A stretch of 64,000 nt of DNA from Turnera subulata (GCA_028386065.3 JAKUCV010004227.1:204884-268883); one strand, 5' to 3'. Shown: positions 10,827 to 21,535, numbered from the stretch's first letter. A program made the numbers and translations. The notes: generated by a model from the letters alone, not told the origin.

Positions 10827-11612
10827 AATCCCGTTTATCTGCTGTCAATTAAAGAGTAATTGACTCAAGAGCATTAGTGGGGTCCAGTCGACATCAGCCA
10901 TTTGCTAGTGGGCCATGTCGACATATCCTTAGGCTTTTTATTTAGAGTTGCCGAATTTTATAATTATGTGTTTTAATTGTAAATTCGGTTTGGACTTTTA
11001 TTTACTTAATAATGTTGGGTCAAGTCCATTGTTAATTAGCTAGTTAAGGAGGGCTTAAGTTATTTGGGATTTATTTTTAAGGTTTTAATTAGTGTCCAAT
11101 TAATGTGGGCTCAATTAAAAACCAGGTCCAACTAAGGTTAGGGTTTCGGTTACTGTTCATTAGAGGGGTGGCCGGCCTAGGGTTAGTATAAATAGCATCT
11201 TTTTATGTTTGGAAAAGGTCAGACATTCTGAAAATTAAAAAAAGATGGTTTCTCTTTTAAAGAGTTTCTTCTCTGTTTGAGTGATTCAAACAAATCATCC
11301 TTGAGTGCTGATTCTCTTGGACAAACCATAGTGTGCTGATTCACTTGGTTTATTTTAAGGATTTAGTTTACTTATCAGGTTTATCAAATCTGTGGCATGT
11401 TCTAATTCCTTGTTGTTGTTTCTGTTCTCTTGCTGATTAAGGTTCAGGGGTGACGACATTTTTGGTGATTTCAAGCTTTCTTATTTCTGTTCATGCTGAT
11501 TTCAGGAGGAATAAGGGGTGGAGAATTGCTTAGTTTGATTGGGATTGAGGTCGGGACCACAATCTGATTCAGTAGGAATTCTAGTGTTGATTCTAGGGTT
11601 TCTGCCGTATCA
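10640..11612 (+). repeat. 3' LTR of gypsy element 1
   Basis: Begins TGATACAAAC, ends CCGTATCA and is followed by the GACAC TSD. The first 187 bp are also the 3' end of the integrase reading frame. It carries a TATAAATAGC box like the 5' copy. Confidence 0.93.
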
Positions 11613-11617
11613 GACAC
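11613..11617. repeat. TSD GACAC, right copy
   Basis: Identical to 4099-4103. LINE coding sequence resumes directly after it. Confidence 0.93.
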
Positions 11618-12540
11618 CATGGATTCTAGCCAACAGGCGCTTATTTCCATAAAAGATATTCCCAAAAACCTCCTTATTCCAACTTCTCAACTTCTTTTGC
11701 AAGTCCACCAAGGCTTCAACAATATTAACATCCCTCTTCCAACAAGTGTTCACCATGCTGGCAAATCTCTCATGCTGTAACCAGGCAGCTTCAAAACTGA
11801 ACAGCTTAACCTTGGCTACCAACTCGGTATCCACTCTCAAAGACAAAAGAATATGATGATGGTCAGATCTAACTCTCGGGAGGTTGCGAATAACTGCTTC
11901 AGGAAACTTCAAACTCCATTCAACATTACATAACACTCAATCCAACTTCTCAAAAATTCTGCTTAGACCAGGCCTCTTATGCCCCCTCCAAGTGAATTTA
12001 GGTCCTACCAATCCTGCATCAAAGAGGTTACAAGACTCCAATCTTTCCCTAAAACCCTGGCAACACCTTAGATCGGCAAGACATCCTCCCCTCTTCTCTT
12101 CCAACAGAAAAAAGTCGTTAAAATCACCCATTACTGCCCAAGGACCTACAACTTCCTATAACTTATCCCAATAACTACTCTTTGAGCTCACTATCAAGAT
12201 TAACATAAACACAAGTAAAACACCACTCCTTCTCGTTCCTCTCTGTGAACTTAGCATGAATAAGCTGAGGATTTTTGCACAAAACAACAAAATCAGTAAC
12301 ATGTCTCCTACTCAAAACCCAAAGACCGCTAGAAAAACCTATCGGATCAACTCTGGCCAGCCAAATCATACCCAAACCCTATACAACCTTGTCAGCAATA
12401 CTATCGCTAACCTTCGGTTCAGCCAATACTACTATCTCAGAATTATAACTCCTAACTAAATCCAATAAAATATCATGAATCCTTTTACTCCCTGCTCCGC
12501 GATAGTTCCAATAAAGTATATTATCTATCATACATACAAA
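11618..12540 (-). pseudogene. LINE endonuclease domain
   Basis: On the minus strand the pieces read 'MGDFNDFFLLEEKRGG' (metal- and DNA-contacting GDFN motif, from 12131), 'FTWRGHKRPGLSRIFEKLDR' and 'RVRSDHHHILLSL' (SDH catalytic motif, near 11840-11865). These are hallmarks of the apurinic-like endonuclease of L1 elements. Upstream (12375-12175) is 'CFTCVYVN', typical of the middle of this domain. Stops at 12174 and 11936 break the frame. Sequence continues across the gypsy insertion into the polymerase at 4098. Confidence 0.87.
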
Positions 12541-12560
12541 ATCACAAAAGACACTCCAAC

Positions 12561-13294
12561 TTAATCAATACTCAAGTCAACAGTGATAGGAGACTCAAGA
12601 CAAGTCTCTAGCACCTGTTGAACACCACTCTTCAAAGAATGAACACTAGGAATGGAAGTTACCTTTTTGTGCATCACTACCTCCAAAAAGCCAGGATGTA
12701 GATCCAGAGGCCTCCCTGAGCGCACCGCTTCAGATTTGTCAACCAAAGACTGACAACGACTTCCTTCCCCTAAAGAAACATTAGCAGGATCCTGAGAAGC
12801 TGGTGTACTCTGATTAGACATAATCCGTCTCCCAATCTGAGACACTTCTTTGCTCGCATTGGTAATATCCTCGAGAGGCACTTTAGTTGGCACCATCGCT
12901 GGTAGAGGCTTACCAGCAATTTCATTAATGACCAAAGGAACTTCTCGCAAAATTGACGACACCTTGACAGTCCCAGCATTTGCTTCATTGCTTTTACTCA
13001 TAAAACTGTTTCCTTTATCCTCCTTTATATTACCCTTTCCAATTTTACCACCATCAGCAGCCTTAGCTGTTTCCATCTGTGCTCCCGCAACAACCTCCAC
13101 ATTCACATCCTCCTGCGATCCTCTCTCAGTACATCAAACCTTGACCTCCCAGTCTCCACAGTAGCAGTTTTCGATCGAGAAACTGGTTTACGATTCCTTT
13201 GCCTCTTCTAAATCAACATCCACTCCTCTCTAGCTTCAACCACCTTCGGTCTGTTCCTAGACATAGCTGCACCAGGTCGCTTATATGATCCATG
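12561..13294 (-). pseudogene. LINE linker between ORF1 and endonuclease
   Basis: A 181-residue low-complexity Ser/Lys/Val-rich frame (13106-12561), plus broken sequence to 13294, lies between the endonuclease and the ORF1 part beyond the solo LTR. The composition matches the variable tail of plant L1 ORF1 proteins. No domain is recognised. Confidence 0.6.
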
Positions 13295-13762
13295 TGTAAC
13301 AGCCCGGGTAAAATTTATGTTTTTACCAGGAATGTAAAAAAAAAAACTTTGTACAGTAATTTACCTTATGAAATTAATCTTGGGTAATTATTTCAGGGTA
13401 AATTATGAATCGGATCCCAAACTGACTCTTACCCCACGTTCCCGAATTTTCTGCGGATTTTTCAGACCAGAGTTGGTGTTTGTCGGGTCCAGGATTCTTA
13501 AGAAAAGTCAGTTTTAACCTTAAAAGAACGGACCAGAAATAAAGTAAAGTGGGTATTTTGGTTATTTGCTGGTCAGGACAATACCCGGTTGGGAGTGTGC
13601 ATTGCGCAAGAACCACCTTTTTCTCGTTCACGCCACCGCCCGGGCAGCTTCTTCTTCACCGGGACGCTGCTCCCGACAATCTTCTTCTTCCCTGGGAAGG
13701 AAGGAATCATCTTCCCCTTCACACTTCATCTCCTTCCTGCTTACACCTCACCCATGCCTGCC

Positions 13763-13770
13763 TATAAAAG
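13763..13770 (+). promoter_or_regulatory. TATA box of solo LTR copy 1
   Basis: TATAAAAG lies about 470 bp into the LTR, upstream of the C-rich leader, where an LTR core promoter would sit. Confidence 0.55.
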
Positions 13771-14676
13771 GCGCCCCTATCTGCCATGCTTGTCACCTGC
13801 AAACCAAAGCTATAGCCTTCCTCTTGCATATCTTTCTGCACCAAACTTCCCATCCAGTTTCACTCTTCCTACACTTACATATATATCTACGTATATATAT
13901 AGCACAAAAAAAAATATAGAAAAGAAATAAACCATCAAGCCACCAAGACGACAGTGGTCGTCACCTTCAAGCACCATCACCTTATCTTCCACCTTTTCTA
14001 TTTCTTCTTTCTCCCTCACGCATTAAAACCACCACCATCATCAACTTTTGCTTCACCACAAGTAACACTACTAGGACCTGTGCCTCTTCCCAGAGTCACC
14101 TTGCTCGTCACTTCACTGCCACTATCAGCAACTTTCTCAAGTTTTTGCAAGGTGAGTTGACGGTTGATGAAGATAATACATGGGCTAGCTTGACTTGTGG
14201 GCTAATTATCAGCCCATGAATTAAATGGCCCGTGTAATCATATGCCTTTATACTTATTATAACACGTGAATTTGGGCTAAGGAAGCATGCACCCATATTT
14301 ACAATTACGGTATGCCTAACCTATATATATATATATATGAATACGTAATATTATTTTATGGTCTGATCGTATTATATATATATTTTTTTGAAAAGTTATA
14401 TTATGGTAAGTAATTTTATAGAAATACTTTTGGAAAGAATATATGATATAGAAAGTAAATTTGGAAGCGGTATTATCAAAGTAAGTATATATCGGAATAA
14501 TAACCGGGTATAAATACAGTATAGTATTTTGACACAGGAATAATAAATGGTGAATGATGATGATAACGGGGTTTCACCGGGACGTAGACGAACCAGTTTA
14601 GGTTCTATTTTACGGCATAGCATCATTTGCATTTATGTGCATCTTGTGTGAGTATGTGTTATTGTTTGCTATTTAG

Positions 14677-14755
14677 GAGCTGATAACGAACAGTATCCTG
14701 AGCAACCGGAGCCGGCACAATTTGAGGACTTCCAAGAGTAGGGAAATCGACTAAG
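14677..14755 (+). other. Conserved small exon-like block in solo LTR copy 1
   Basis: 79 bp bounded by TTTAG| at 14676 and AAG|GTGAG at 14755/14756. A 79-bp block with the same borders is in copy 2 (21457-21535, minus). Blocks of 76 and 70 bp are in copies 3 and 4. One frame encodes a short acidic peptide rich in Glu/Pro (ADNEQYPEQPEPAQFEDF) before a TAG. Copies 3 and 4 keep only the Q-x-PEEP core. Confidence 0.5.
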
Positions 14756-15712
14756 GTGAGGATGGATAACCTTTGATATGTTGCACATGATACTGTGTTT
14801 GTCTTTTTGTGATTATTTTGCCTGATTGAACTACTGAGCCAATTGAGTTTGATTGTGGTATCATTGTTGTGGTTGTTGACTTGTTGATTGTGGATATACC
14901 TATATGATGAGATAATTGGACAATTGGAAGTTGTGTTGACGACTGTATTGTCACTAGGAAAGTAATGGTACGACTAGATGGTTAGAGACTGTTTTGTGGT
15001 GGCTATGATCTGGGTTACTTGTGATAAGCATGTCTATGCTTGGGATGTCTATCCCGTGATTATATTTTTGGGATGTCTATCCCTGGGATCTTTATTTTTG
15101 GGATGTCGATCCCTGGGTTCTCTTGGATTGATCTAGCACCCGGAACATGTTAATAACCAGGTACGACCCTAGCTTGTCCAGTGACAGGGCCCCGAAAGAT
15201 AAAATTGGTAATAATAAATATTCTTTTGGTCTTGGCTCAGTTATATTCTGGTTGTTTCTCTGTTATGTCTTTTGCTGGAGTTTTACTTCGAAAGTATTGT
15301 GTTTGCCTGCATATTACTGTTTATCCTTCGTCGGTGAGCACTTCGGACTCACCCCTCGCCTGCGAGGTTTCATCCCGTAGGATGAGTTGCTCGTAGTACA
15401 GGTACGTGGTTCGGCCAGCTGCTGTTTCTGCTCCACCAGTCCCCGGATCCATACCTCCGCTGCATCTCATTCTAAGTCTTTCGCAGCTGATTAATTCATG
15501 ATGCTATTTTTTATGAGTTGTTGTATTGTATATATTTTCTGCTACTGCTGTTGTGGCTTGAATAATGGTCCCCGGGACCAGGTGACGGATGTTGTATTTG
15601 AGATTGCTTGTATTGTATTTTATATTGTATGTACTGTCTGCTACTGTAATAAGAACAGTTCTGGCACGTGTTTACTGTGTTCGGTAAATACGGGTCGGGG
15701 CGCTTCACCACG

Positions 15713-16500
15713 TCCATAAAAACCTTGGTTAACCTCATAGTTCACACCATTATCCTTCGCAACATGGGGACAGATATCCTCCCTATGTCCATACAAGCCA
15801 CAAGCGAAGCGAACAAGGTTTAATCCCTTATACCGAACCTTCTAGATTTTTCTACCAATACATACCTTAGCCAGAAGAGGTTTGGTTAGGTCAACTTCAA
15901 CGTAGAGCTTAGCGAATTGACCCCTTTCTCTGGAAAGAGTGACAAACCAACCCGAATCACTCTACCAAGCCTATTATCTAGCATCATTAGGAACTTATCG
16001 TCATAAAATTCCATCCTGAGGTTGGGAATTTAAACCCAGGTAGTAACTCGATCAATGGAAGCCTCAAATATGTCAAATCTAGGGTGCCACTATTGTACAG
16101 TCAGATAGTGCTCAGCCACCGTCCAAGGCCCTCCCGCCAATACCTTCTCATAGTCCTTCACATAGGCAAATCCAACAACAAAGAAATCATTATCCAAGTC
16201 AGCAAGCATGAAGGGCCTTCGAGTTTGCCATAGAGTAACCAAACAGTTATGAAGAAATTAATACCCCACAGATTTGCCCAAGACCTTCACAGTCAGAGCA
16301 TGACACCACTTCCGATAGATACGGTGCTTCTCACTAGCAAAGAGTTGGATTTATAGACACCCAGGATCTTCGACCTCCTCATCGAAGTCAGATTGCACGT
16401 TTGGGTAGTCATCCTCCTCCTCTAGATCATTCTCTCACAGAACCACCCATCAAAAGCCCTTTAAAGGAATACTTCCTCCTTACCTCAAACCCAGCTTCAA
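15713..16500 (-). pseudogene. LINE ORF1 with RNA-binding and Cys-rich regions
   Basis: Minus-strand reading across several frames gives 'GPWTVAEHYLTVQ' followed by 'WHPRFDIFEASIDRVTTWV' (about 16130-16040), the hallmark of the DUF4283 domain at the start of plant L1 ORF1. Then come 'GRVIRVG', 'LYVEVDLTKPLLAKV' and a Cys/His segment near 15790. Stops interrupt it repeatedly. The solo LTR at 13295-15707 separates it from the rest of the element. Confidence 0.8.
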
Positions 16501-16541
16501 TGTCTTCAACAACAGCTCCACCACTCGTCTATCCTCTTCTC

Positions 16542-16568
16542 NGGGGGGGGGGGGGGGGGGGGGGGGGG
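16542..16568. other. N followed by 26 consecutive G: probable assembly or sequencing artefact
   Basis: A single undetermined base at 16542 is followed by an unbroken run of G to 16568, inside the 5' untranslated part of the LINE. A run this pure beside an N is more likely a closed gap or polymerase slippage than real biology. Confidence 0.75.
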
Positions 16569-16679
16569 TCTCCAGTGGTCATGGACACCACATATTCGAA
16601 GAAATGCACAAGAAAAGTAACCAACACTAAAACAGAGAAAACAAAGAATAACACGCGCCAGTAACGTGCACCAACTTTT

Positions 16680-16693
16680 ATGTAGTTTTATTT
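16680..16693. repeat. LINE target-site duplication, 5'-side copy
   Basis: ATGTAGTTTTATTT is identical to 1690-1703. Confidence 0.9.
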
Positions 16694-18023
16694 TTGACAA
16701 AACGTCAATCGAGCACTACCACCAAGCTCAAGGAGCTGGTAACCAAGCACATGTCAGTTTCCGATTGGGCCACCACCCCCAAGCGAGCCAGCCGGGAGCA
16801 ACCCGCCAGGTGGCGCGTCCACATTCTGGCGTGTGCCAATTGAGGGGGAACAGTAGCCCAATTTTGACTTTGGGAGATTTGAACAAAATTAGAATAATTA
16901 CTAGGTGAATTGAACCAAAATCCAGTAATTCGGAGGGGAAACTGGCGATTTTGTAGCCTGATACCCAAATTGAATATTTTGAGATAACACAGGGGGCATA
17001 AGGGTAGTTTTGCCTTATTGGTTTTACTGTTTTGAGAAAGAGAAATTCAAAAACAGTAAATATTAGTTATCTTGATTGAATAAAAAAAAACCTCACTAAT
17101 AAATATTAGTATTAATATTTATCTTTTATGTTAAGAATTTCAATCTACCATAAAACAGAAATTTAATGAACAACAAAAACTCTTAGGGGAATAACAAGAT
17201 TTCTATATAACTACCAATGGGAACAGAGATTATAAGGATAACAAGATTTCATATATGCAGATTCTCTAAATTTATATCTATTTTAATTATCATTTTAATT
17301 GCTAGAACATATAACAAAAAATAGAATTTATGTGGAATATTTTTATGCAATTAGGATTCTTCAGAACTTGACTTCCTCCTTATCTGTTACTGGCTTCCAA
17401 TCTCTCAAAAACCAAAACAATCTGATGTGGAACCAGAACCAAAAAGATTGGCAAGAAAATTTTTAGTAAACAAAGAATAAAATTAAGAGAGAAAATTACC
17501 AGGATTGTTAGAAATTCTAGTAAGTTCATTCGGAGATTATCACCCTTACTGGAACTCCACATGAGCCTATTTTAGTTATCCGATCTCCTTCTATTATAGT
17601 TTTCCTTATGTTTTAGCTATCTAGGGTTGTTTGTCGTCTATTGAAATTCTTTTGTTTTGTACATAGCCGATACAAAATTCTTACATAAAAGATAATATTA
17701 ATAGTATTTATTTGTGGGTTTTGAATTTCTCTTTCTTAAAACCAGCAAAGCAGGTAACCCAGTTATAATTAATCAGATAAAAAGCACTTACCAAGCAGAG
17801 GTGGACGACTTTGGCAACTAAACAAACACTTAGCAAGCGGAGGTGGGCGACTGTCCTTGGCAACTGTCCAAACGATTGTTGCTAGCATTCCTCTATATAA
17901 CTACATACCCAGGGTATGTAGTAACAAGTCTTGTCTAATTCATATTGTTTTCAGTCATATGCCATATATATGGATGTATGTGTGATATAGCTAAAGATTT
18001 TCTTACATTGATGATATTAACTA
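16694..18023. other. Intergenic, no gene recognised
   Basis: A+T-rich sequence without a credible reading frame. A short direct duplication is visible near 17785-17870, where 'AGCAGAGGTGGACGAC' and 'AGCGGAGGTGGGCGAC' are followed by TTGGCAACT. Confidence 0.5.
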
Positions 18024-18032
18024 TTATAATAA

Positions 18033-18256
18033 GGTGAAAACTTCGGTGCTGCCCCTTGATAGGTATGCACCATACATACCCCCACTTGGCAAATTTTGAT
18101 AGGGCCACATGTCATTTTTTTCCACCTTAGAAAATCAAAAAAATATTCTTAATAAATATATATTCTTTTTAATTAGATCCTTGAGCTTCTTAACATTACA
18201 AAATATATCCTAATTAATTCTTGGTAAACTGTTAACGAAGCACTCCTCATTAAAAT
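18033..18256 (+). repeat. Left terminal inverted repeat of the Pack-MULE
   Basis: Aligns by eye to the reverse complement of 19888-20115 with roughly 75-80% identity in the conserved parts. Outer sequence GGTGAAAACTTCGGTGC. Confidence 0.85.
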
Positions 18257-18882
18257 GATAGAAGAAAAAAAAATAAGACACACTGACTTTTCACCTGCCC
18301 TTTTGTCTTTCCCAATTCACAAATCCTTGCCAAAATCGTGTTCAGCAAGCATTCAGTCTCATCCTACAAGCTACAGGCTACGAACACTGTGTTTTTGTAA
18401 TGAGAAAGCATCAATTGTGGCAAAAACATATCATTAAGCCAATTTCATGAAACTGAAATGTATGGCAGGCAATGGGCATAATTTTGATTATGACGTGAGT
18501 GTGATGGTATCGGTGTTGGCACACCGAATTTAATCATAAATTACTACGCCAGATCTATTAACTCTGAAAAAATGAAAATTATGTAAACAAGCAATTTTGT
18601 GAGCAGTCAATTCTACAAGGATTTATTGTTCCCAGAAGAAAATGCAATTTAGAACGATAGATTTTGGAATAATGATGAGCAATGCACCTGAGATGCCAAA
18701 CTTAAACAACAGATGGCATCACAGAGAACTTCCGAATTAAGAACCTGATAGAAAAATAGCCACCCTAGTCTCCTGGATATATATTCAAGTCGTTTCTCAT
18801 TTTTCCTATCATCATCCAATCACAGTTGGAATAGCTAACATTCTTCTATGTGCCAAAACTATAATAGAAGGCTGCGTGAACC

Positions 18883-19461
18883 GTGAAACTTCCCCTCCAG
18901 CCTACTCATATTGGTCGGTGTTGTAAGAAGATCATCCAAAGTGGAGAGACAGAGGCATTAGCCTATAACCAGACTAATGGAAGGGGTCATAATAGTAAAG
19001 GTGATTTGAATGAATGGCTCAACTTGAGTCTTGGCAGGAAGAACAACTTCATTGACGTTGAGGGTGGAGGTGGACCTCAATCTAGATCAGCTTTCTTCAA
19101 TGTTTATTCATGTAGTTTTTGTAAGAAAAAGTTCTACAGTTCATAGGCACTAGGAGGCCACCAAAATGCCCACATGGAGAGAGGAGTTTGAAAGTATAGG
19201 TGTGGCCATCAGATTGCAATGTTCGGCTTGCTTGCTAATAGGCCAATGGTCCACCCACTTGGTCTTCATCCCCATTCGCTTGCTCACCAAACAAAAATTG
19301 ATTGGAGTCCTAATATTGGAAGATTCAAAAATGTTAACAGGGGGATTGGGGAGCCTGAAGCACCAATAAGCACAAAGTGGCCAAGAAGTTTACACATGGT
19401 CTCCCAGCAGTTCAAGCAAGCAACAGAGGTATTTGACATTGACCTGACTCTACGGCTTTAG
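18883..19461 (+). pseudogene. Captured EAR-type single C2H2 zinc-finger gene with two in-frame stops
   Basis: One continuous frame runs from just after a TGA at 18877 to TAG at 19459-19461, broken only by TAG (19144-19146) and TGA (19189-19191). It contains an EAR-like DLNEWLNLSL segment, the finger CSFCKKKFYSS-stop-ALGGHQNAH (C-x2-C-x12-H-x3-H) and a C-terminal EAR motif DIDLTLRL. The plant-specific QALGGH signature is intact except that its Gln codon is a stop. This matches plant single-finger repressors of the ZFP/KNUCKLES type, nuclear transcription repressors using TOPLESS-class co-repressors (family knowledge). No ATG was found near the start, so the N-terminus was probably not captured. 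It lies wholly inside the Pack-MULE. Confidence 0.85.
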
Positions 19462-19887
19462 CACTCTGATTAATAACAATTTCAATATGCTACATCGTGC
19501 CTGAATATTAAATAATCTTTTTGTTGGGTCAGCAGTTATCTGCATCTAAAATTGTTTATTAGTAAAAAGAAAATGAATGACAAAATCTTGTTTAGTTTGA
19601 GACTGGAAGCAGTGTTCTGCAATTAAGTTTAAGACTACTGTTTTTATGCAGCCAATGTTCAACAAGCATTCGTTCTCAATCTCAATCTCCTCTCCTCTTC
19701 TCCTCTTCTCATTGTTACAAACCTGAAATTAGGGATTTGTTAATTGGGGAGGAACATGGGCGAGGTGAGAAGTCAATGTATCTTTTATTTTTTTTGCTTC
19801 AATCGTTTAATAGAGACTAATCAAGGATTTGAATTGGGGAAGAAAAGAAGCAAGTGAGAAGTCAATGTGTCTGTCATTTTTTTTTCT

Positions 19888-20115
19888 TCAATCGTAACTG
19901 AGAAGTACTCGTTAACCGTTTTTCAATAATGAATGAGGATATATTTAACAATCTTTAAAATATAAGGGACCTAATTAAAAAAGTCTATATTTATTGAAAA
20001 TAAATTTTGTTTTTCTGAAATTTTTTTAAAAAAACCCACGTGGCCCTTTCGGAATTCGCCATGTGGGTGTATGTAAGGTGCATACCCATCATGGGGCAGC
20101 ACCGAATAATTTACC
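19888..20115 (-). repeat. Right terminal inverted repeat of the Pack-MULE
   Basis: The reverse complement matches 18033-18256. It is followed directly by the second TTATAATAA copy. Confidence 0.85.
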
Positions 20116-21456
20116 TTATAATAATCGTACTTTAGTAGGTTGTCTTTCTTGTCTTTCTTACTAGGAAAGTCTAATATGACGATATAATCGCAACTCTAAA
20201 ATTAGGCTAGGAGAACGATGATGATATTAATACTTTTCATTCTAAAAAAACATATAACAAATAATTTTTAAGAATGGTTGGTCGAATTAGATGAAAAATT
20301 ATGGAAACGTCTCTTTTAGATTAAAGACTTGTTTCTTCTCTGTATTAGACGCTAAAGCTGGAATTCAATTATGTGCTATATTTTGGCTTATTTTCATACC
20401 TTTGTTTCTCCTAGTTGGTCTACTTTGATCCCTCTCGCCAGAATCTGGTGGAAAATTGAAGCGTCCCGACCCGTATTTACCATTCACAGTAAACACGTGC
20501 CAGAACTGTTTTTACTACAGTAGCAGACAGTACATACAACATAAAATACAATACAGGCAATTCCCAAATACAACGTCCGTCACCCGATCCCGGGGACCAT
20601 TATTCAAGCCATTACACTCCAATCTAACCAACAGCAGAGAACTTAGGATACAACAACAAATATAATACAGCAACAACAGCAACAAAAAATATTCCCAACA
20701 GCAATAACACAGTAGATAGACAAGCAGCAGAAGACTTAGAATGAGATGCAGCGGAGGTATGGATCCGGGGTCTGGTGGAGTAGAAACAGTAGCTGGCCGA
20801 ACCACGTACCTGAACTACAAACAATTCATCCTACGGGATGAAACTCCGCAGGCGAGGGGTGAGTCCGAAGTGCTCACCGACGAAGGATAAACAGTAATAT
20901 GCAGGCAAACACAATACTTTCGAAGTAAAAATTCCAGCAAAAGACATAATAGTGAATCATCCAGAACACAACTGAGCCAAGACCAAAAGAATACTTATTA
21001 TTACAAATTTTATCTTTCGGGGCCCTGTCACTGGACAAGCTAGGGTCGTACCTGGTTATTAACATGTTCCGAGTGCTAGATCAATCCAAGAGAACCCAGT
21101 GATCGACATCCCAAAAATATAGATCCCAGGGATAGACATCCCAAAAATATAATCACGGGATAGACATCCCTAGCATAGACATGCTTATCACAAGTAACCC
21201 AGATCATAGCCACCACGAAACAGTCTCTAACCATCTAGTCGTACCACTACTTTCCTAGTGACAACTAAGTCGTCAACACAACTTCCAATTATCCAATTAT
21301 CTCATCATATCGGTATATCCACAATCAACGAATCATCAACAACAGCAACAATACCACAATCAAACTCAATTGGCTCAGCAGTTCAATCAGGCAAAATACT
21401 CACAGAAAAACAAACACAGTATCATGTGCAACATATCAAAGTTTATCCATCCTCAC

Positions 21457-21535
21457 CTTGGCTGATTTCCCTACTCTTGGAAGTCCTCAAATTGTCCCGG
21501 CTCCGGTTCCTCAGGATACTGTTCGTTATCGGCTC
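21457..21535 (-). other. Conserved small exon-like block in solo LTR copy 2
   Basis: 79 bp, the same length and borders as in copy 1 and nearly identical in sequence. It encodes ADNEQYPEEPEPGQFEDF followed by TAG in one frame. Flanked by TATAG| and AAG|GTGAG on the minus strand. Confidence 0.5.

Larger units (their letters stand above)
4104..11612 (+). mobile_element. Complete but defective Ty3/gypsy element
   Basis: Two LTRs of 975 and 973 bp (4104-5078, 10640-11612) bound an internal region with gag, protease, reverse transcriptase, RNase H and integrase in Ty3/gypsy order. A primer-binding site follows the 5' LTR, a polypurine tract precedes the 3' LTR, and GACAC repeats flank the whole. 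The LTRs differ at roughly 4-5% of positions in the first 200 bp compared by eye, so the insertion is not recent. A gag/pro frameshift, three in-frame stops, a lost zinc-knuckle Cys and a catalytic integrase Glu-to-Lys change make it defective. The lineage is probably a chromovirus (CRM- or Reina-like), judged only from protease and C-terminal features. Confidence 0.93.
13295..15707 (+). mobile_element. Solo LTR, copy 1 (2413 bp)
   Basis: Begins TGTAACAGCCCGGGTAAAAT and ends GGGGCGCTTCA, flanked by CCATG (13290-13294) and CCACG (15708-15712), a 5-bp TSD with one mismatch. LINE sequence continues on both sides. No internal retroelement genes are present, so it is a solo LTR. Inside, in order: a terminal palindrome (CAGCCCGGGTAAAA...TTTTACCAGGAATG), a TATAAAAG box (13763-13770), a C-rich leader ending at a CAAG|GTGAG donor (14151/14152), an A+T-rich intron, a 79-bp exon (14677-14755), a second donor AAG|GTGAG, small hairpins (15026-15113), a triple-hairpin block (15334-15384) and an acceptor-like TACAG near 15401. 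A Tekay/Del-type parent is a guess from the large LTR size. Confidence 0.87.
1704..16679 (-). mobile_element. L1-type LINE, split by a gypsy element and a solo LTR
   Basis: Both ends are flanked by the same 14 bases, ATGTAGTTTTATTT, at 1690-1703 and 16680-16693, a perfect LINE-type TSD. The 3' end at 1704 on the minus strand is a short A-rich tail after a CCCCCTCTTTACAG string. Removing the gypsy element and the solo LTR with their TSD copies leaves about 5.04 kb. Order along the element is ORF1 with an RNA-binding (DUF4283-like) domain (about 15713-16500), linker (12561-13294), endonuclease (11618-12540), reverse transcriptase (about 3278-4098), a reverse-transcriptase zinc-binding region and a terminal RNase H domain (1959-3300). 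Many stops and frameshifts and loss of the catalytic reverse-transcriptase core make it a dead copy. Confidence 0.9.
18033..20115 (+). mobile_element. Pack-MULE (Mutator-like element) carrying a zinc-finger gene
   Basis: Imperfect terminal inverted repeats of about 220 bp (18033-18256 and 19888-20115) both carry TTCGGTGCTGCCCC close to the ends, a GGTATGCACC block and a GGCCAC block. A perfect 9-bp TSD, TTATAATAA, lies at 18024-18032 and 20116-20124, the Mutator signature. No transposase frame is present. The cargo is a C2H2 zinc-finger coding region (18883-19461). The element is 2083 bp, a normal Pack-MULE size. Confidence 0.88.

Noticed and set aside
18033..20115. CACTA or Harbinger element
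   Set aside because: There is no CACTA terminus and no 3-bp TSD. The perfect 9-bp TSD and long TIRs point to Mutator.
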